From contig OZ244935.1 of NCBI GenBank assembly GCA_965222005.1, forward strand, positions 1,736,001 through 1,800,000: 64,000 bases of DNA, read 5' to 3'. Under the pieces are notes generated by a model, which had not been told where the DNA came from, ran no database searches, and saw only the letters and a list, made by a program, of their open reading frames with translations. The position numbers were made by a program, and so were the translations under genes. Origin of the DNA: CBDCTM01 sp965222005. GTDB lineage: Bacteria; Bacteroidota; Bacteroidia; Chitinophagales; Saprospiraceae. Shown piece after piece: positions 61,714 to 64,000 of the stretch; positions within the stretch are counted from its first letter, which is position 1; every line of letters begins with the position of its first letter.

Positions 61714-63417
61714 TTATCTGACAATCAACACCTTTTCAGTAAAGCGGCTTTCTTGTGTTTGTGCCTGAAGATAATAAATGCCTGTAGATAGTTGATTTAA
61801 TGGCCACTCTATACTGTGAGTGCCTGCGTATAAAAACTGCTCGTGATGGAGTAATTGCTTGCCGCTCAGGTTGTAGAGACTAAGTTGTAGGGGGGTATTT
61901 TGTGGCACGTCCATCTCAATATATAGCAATTCAATTGCCGGATGGGGATATACCTTAAGCGAGGCGGTAGCGGGAGAAGGTGTATCAGGATATATTTTAT
62001 TGATAAGACTGCGCTCTTTTGCACTGAGGTGGCGGTCGTCAAGGATGCCGCCATTCATATATACATTGAGTTTCATATTGCGCCCCAGGCTGCCGGTATT
62101 CGAAAGACGAGCCTGCTCACCAAAGATCAGGCTGCTGCCTTCGTTGAGTTCCATATAAATTTGAGCAGATAAACCAGGCCGCGACTCGTTCATTACCATT
62201 AAATTGTTGATTATAAGGCTACTGTTTTTGCCAATTTCAATCGTCCCCCCTTGTCGCAATGCCAACACGCCCACGCCGCGATCTCCATAGTGCAAGTGTG
62301 TATTGTCGGCAACCACAAGGCTACCGCCATCCAAAAACTGCATGCAGCTGAAGCCGTTGGCTAAGTCAATAGTACCGCCCTGGTGGATATATTTGGTAGG
62401 GCCGGTAAAAAGGAGATCGATCCAGCCAACACACAAATCGCTACCATAGTTGATGAGATTCACATGATGTCGCAGGCTATCGCTATTCTCTACCAGGCCA
62501 CCTCTGAGGGAGGTGAAAGGCTGAAAATGTAATGCCGTGAACTCATCGACAACTAGATTGATCGTTTCCTGTTGTACCGTGTTTTCATCAAGTTGTACCT
62601 CCACATAGCTCTGATTGGCTGCATTGGGGTAAAGGGTGGTATCGGGGAAAAGTATCAGGTAAGTAATATCGTATTCACCCGCAGCTTCTGCTATTGAAAG
62701 ATTGTAGGTCGAACCATTATAGCTGTCCTTCGGCACAGTCAGGCTTTTTATAGTGCTAACGTATGGATGTGATGAAATCTGTCCATATCTCAAGCTTAAT
62801 CGCTCAGTGGTATTTGGCAGGGATCTAAAGGAAATTTTTATAATGAATTCCTGCAATTGCTGTACTGAAAAATACTCACTAGGGATACAAATATTAGGAG
62901 ATTGATAACGGCTTGAATCAGTGATATTAGCTGTGTGTATGCGAGTACTAGTACTATCGTTGATTTCATTGGGTACTTGAAAAATTGCTATTATCCCACA
63001 GCAGATGTTATTATTGCAAGTATCTGAGGGATTAAAATGCCCATCCGAAGCAAATCGAAAACTTGATGAGGCATGGTACAAAATATTAGGGACAATATTA
63101 ATATCCTCCATTATCTGCTCAGTTCGATAACGAATAAACAGGGGACGAGCAGGGTCAATTTGAGCGAGATCAACTTCCACATCATAAGCTACATCAATTA
63201 CGCTAATGCACCGGTTTGAATCCACAGGGCTATCCCAGCGGTCATCCAGTGTCTGATAGACCATCCAATTGTCCGGCCAGGTAATTTGCACCGTTGAATC
63301 GAAAGGGCAATCTTGTGTGGAAGCATTTTGAAAGTTGCCATTAGACAGCAAGCTTTGTCCAAGTGAAGGGTTGCAAAGCAACAAAATGATAAAAGTGCCA
63401 AAGGATAAGGATTTCAT
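61714..63417 (-). CDS. Secreted protein with type IX secretion C-terminal sorting domain
   Basis: 567 residues from the ATG at 63415-63417. Signal peptide KSLSFGTFIILLLCNPSLGQ. The middle is beta-rich, with a right-handed beta-helix-like stretch (GGSLVVADNTHLHYGDRGVG, LALRQGGTIEIGKNSSLIIN). The last 80 residues are a type A sorting domain (LKVYPHPAIELLYIEMDVPQ, LSTGIYYLQAQTQESRFTEK and VLIV). It should be exported by the type IX system and attached to the cell surface. Function is otherwise unknown. First of a tightly packed run with the acetyltransferase and hydrolase genes. Confidence 0.85.
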   Translation of the reverse strand: MKSLSFGTFIILLLCNPSLGQSLLSNGNFQNASTQDCPFDSTVQITWPDNWMVYQTLDDRWDSPVDSNRCISVIDVAYDVEVDLAQIDPARPLFIRYRTEQIMEDINIVPNILYHASSSFRFASDGHFNPSDTCNNNICCGIIAIFQVPNEINDSTSTRIHTANITDSSRYQSPNICIPSEYFSVQQLQEFIIKISFRSLPNTTERLSLRYGQISSHPYVSTIKSLTVPKDSYNGSTYNLSIAEAAGEYDITYLILFPDTTLYPNAANQSYVEVQLDENTVQQETINLVVDEFTALHFQPFTSLRGGLVENSDSLRHHVNLINYGSDLCVGWIDLLFTGPTKYIHQGGTIDLANGFSCMQFLDGGSLVVADNTHLHYGDRGVGVLALRQGGTIEIGKNSSLIINNLMVMNESRPGLSAQIYMELNEGSSLIFGEQARLSNTGSLGRNMKLNVYMNGGILDDRHLSAKERSLINKIYPDTPSPATASLKVYPHPAIELLYIEMDVPQNTPLQLSLYNLSGKQLLHHEQFLYAGTHSIEWPLNQLSTGIYYLQAQTQESRFTEKVLIVR

Positions 63418-63506
63418 GCGCGCAGAGGTAAGTGAAAAACAATTTGGCAACAAAATACATTATAGGCTCTTCTTAAAGTGCCCTCCAGGCGGCATACCAG
63501 CCACTT

Positions 63507-64000
63507 TTACGCCAAATATTTGCCTACAATCGGCATGCGTCTGCCCATTCCAAAAGCTTTAGTGGACACACGGATCACCGGAGCTGTCTGATGTCGCTTG
63601 AATTCATTAATATTGACAAGCCGTAAAACGCGCTGTACGAGTGCCGCATCGAATCCCATATTGATGATATCTTCCGGTCCTTGCCGCTGCTCGATGTATT
63701 GATATAGGATTTGGTCGAGAATATCATACTCCGGAAGGCTATCCGTATCTTTTTGATCAGGACGCAGTTCGGCAGATGGTGGTTTGGTAATAGAATTTTC
63801 AGGAATAATGATAACATCTCGGTTGATGTAGCGCGCAAGCTCAAAGACCTCTGTTTTATACACATCCCCTATCACGGAAAGCCCGCCACACATATCGCCA
63901 TACAGGGTGCCATAGCCAACGGCCATTTCACTTTTATTGGATGTGTTGAGGAGAATATGGCCAAATTTATTCGATATCGCCATCAGAATCATGCCGCGGA
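63507..64000 (-). CDS. nadE: NAD+ synthetase, C-terminal part (cut by window edge)
   Basis: The frame is open to base 64000, so the gene continues to the right. The visible part is the C-terminal ammonia-ligase domain of the glutamine-dependent form: RGMILMAISNKFGHILLNTS, EMAVGYGTLYGDMCGGLSVI, GDVYKTEVFELARYIN, PPSAELRPDQKDTDSLP and YEILDQI-like YDILDQILYQYIE. The enzyme makes NAD+ from deamido-NAD+. The ATG at 63990-63992 is internal, not the start. About 90 bases separate it from the T9SS-cargo gene. Confidence 0.93.
   Translation of the reverse strand, partial: RGMILMAISNKFGHILLNTSNKSEMAVGYGTLYGDMCGGLSVIGDVYKTEVFELARYINRDVIIIPENSITKPPSAELRPDQKDTDSLPEYDILDQILYQYIEQRQGPEDIINMGFDAALVQRVLRLVNINEFKRHQTAPVIRVSTKAFGMGRRMPIVGKYLA

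Noticed and set aside
1..64000. CRISPR array or phage module
   Set aside because: No regularly spaced 25-40 base repeats were seen, and no capsid, portal, terminase or integrase gene was recognised.

Overview
The window is a stretch of a Bacteroidota chromosome. The evidence is a C-terminal type IX secretion sorting domain, three TonB-dependent receptors, the hemD-DUF4271 pair, many Bacteroidota lipoprotein signals and several TAnnTTTG-type -7 promoter boxes. A Saprospiria-like member is my guess; the sequence does not settle the class.

Region 1 (1 to about 7.4 kb) is accessory DNA and visibly more AT-rich than the rest. It carries a TraD/VirD4-like coupling ATPase overlapping a replication-relaxation family gene, three unrecognised small genes, a broken small helix-turn-helix-like frame at the left edge, and a complete IS66-family insertion sequence. 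I could delimit that element to the base (5556-7067, 14-bp terminal repeats, 8-bp target duplication CGAAAATC). The region ends at a tRNA-Met gene next to the 5' half of a second tRNA-Met. This looks like the edge of an integrated conjugative element whose left part lies outside the window.

Region 2 (7.5-32 kb) is mostly core metabolism. It holds a two-domain FKBP lipoprotein, a TPR protein, nif3 with its zinc-ribbon partner, pabB, glutaryl-CoA dehydrogenase, FolB fused to a cysteine-rich domain, methylmalonyl-CoA epimerase with a TauE-type permease, and a solitary PD-(D/E)XK-like protein. A probable zinc-type uptake cluster (His/Cys-rich protein, lipoprotein, ZnuD-like receptor) follows. Then come 3-hydroxyanthranilate dioxygenase with queG, a glycosyltransferase, an esterase, an AI-2E family permease and a CoA pyrophosphatase.

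Region 3 (32-49 kb) has hemD-DUF4271, a two-component system with overlapping genes, a MuiA-type protein with an inserted receptor-like domain, a YwqK/MORN protein, a large AsmA protein, a twice-frameshifted GIY-YIG nuclease remnant beside tRNA-Val, membrane urate hydroxylase PuuD, a perfect 52-bp palindrome and pckA.

Region 4 (48.7-64 kb) has a tightly packed DUF3089 lipoprotein / histidine kinase / hemoglobin-type TonB receptor unit, rlmN, a Pal-like OmpA protein, a dienelactone hydrolase, a second metal cluster (HYC_CC_PP protein, HMA domain protein, TonB receptor), a close-packed hydrolase / acetyltransferase / T9SS-cargo run, and the 3' part of nadE cut by the window edge.

I found no CRISPR array, rRNA or obvious phage module. 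The most interesting items are the element boundary at the tRNA pair, the DUF3089-kinase-receptor unit, the two metal-uptake clusters, the FolB-CWC fusion with a 12-bp tandem repeat in its leader, the 52-bp palindrome and the decayed GIY-YIG gene.
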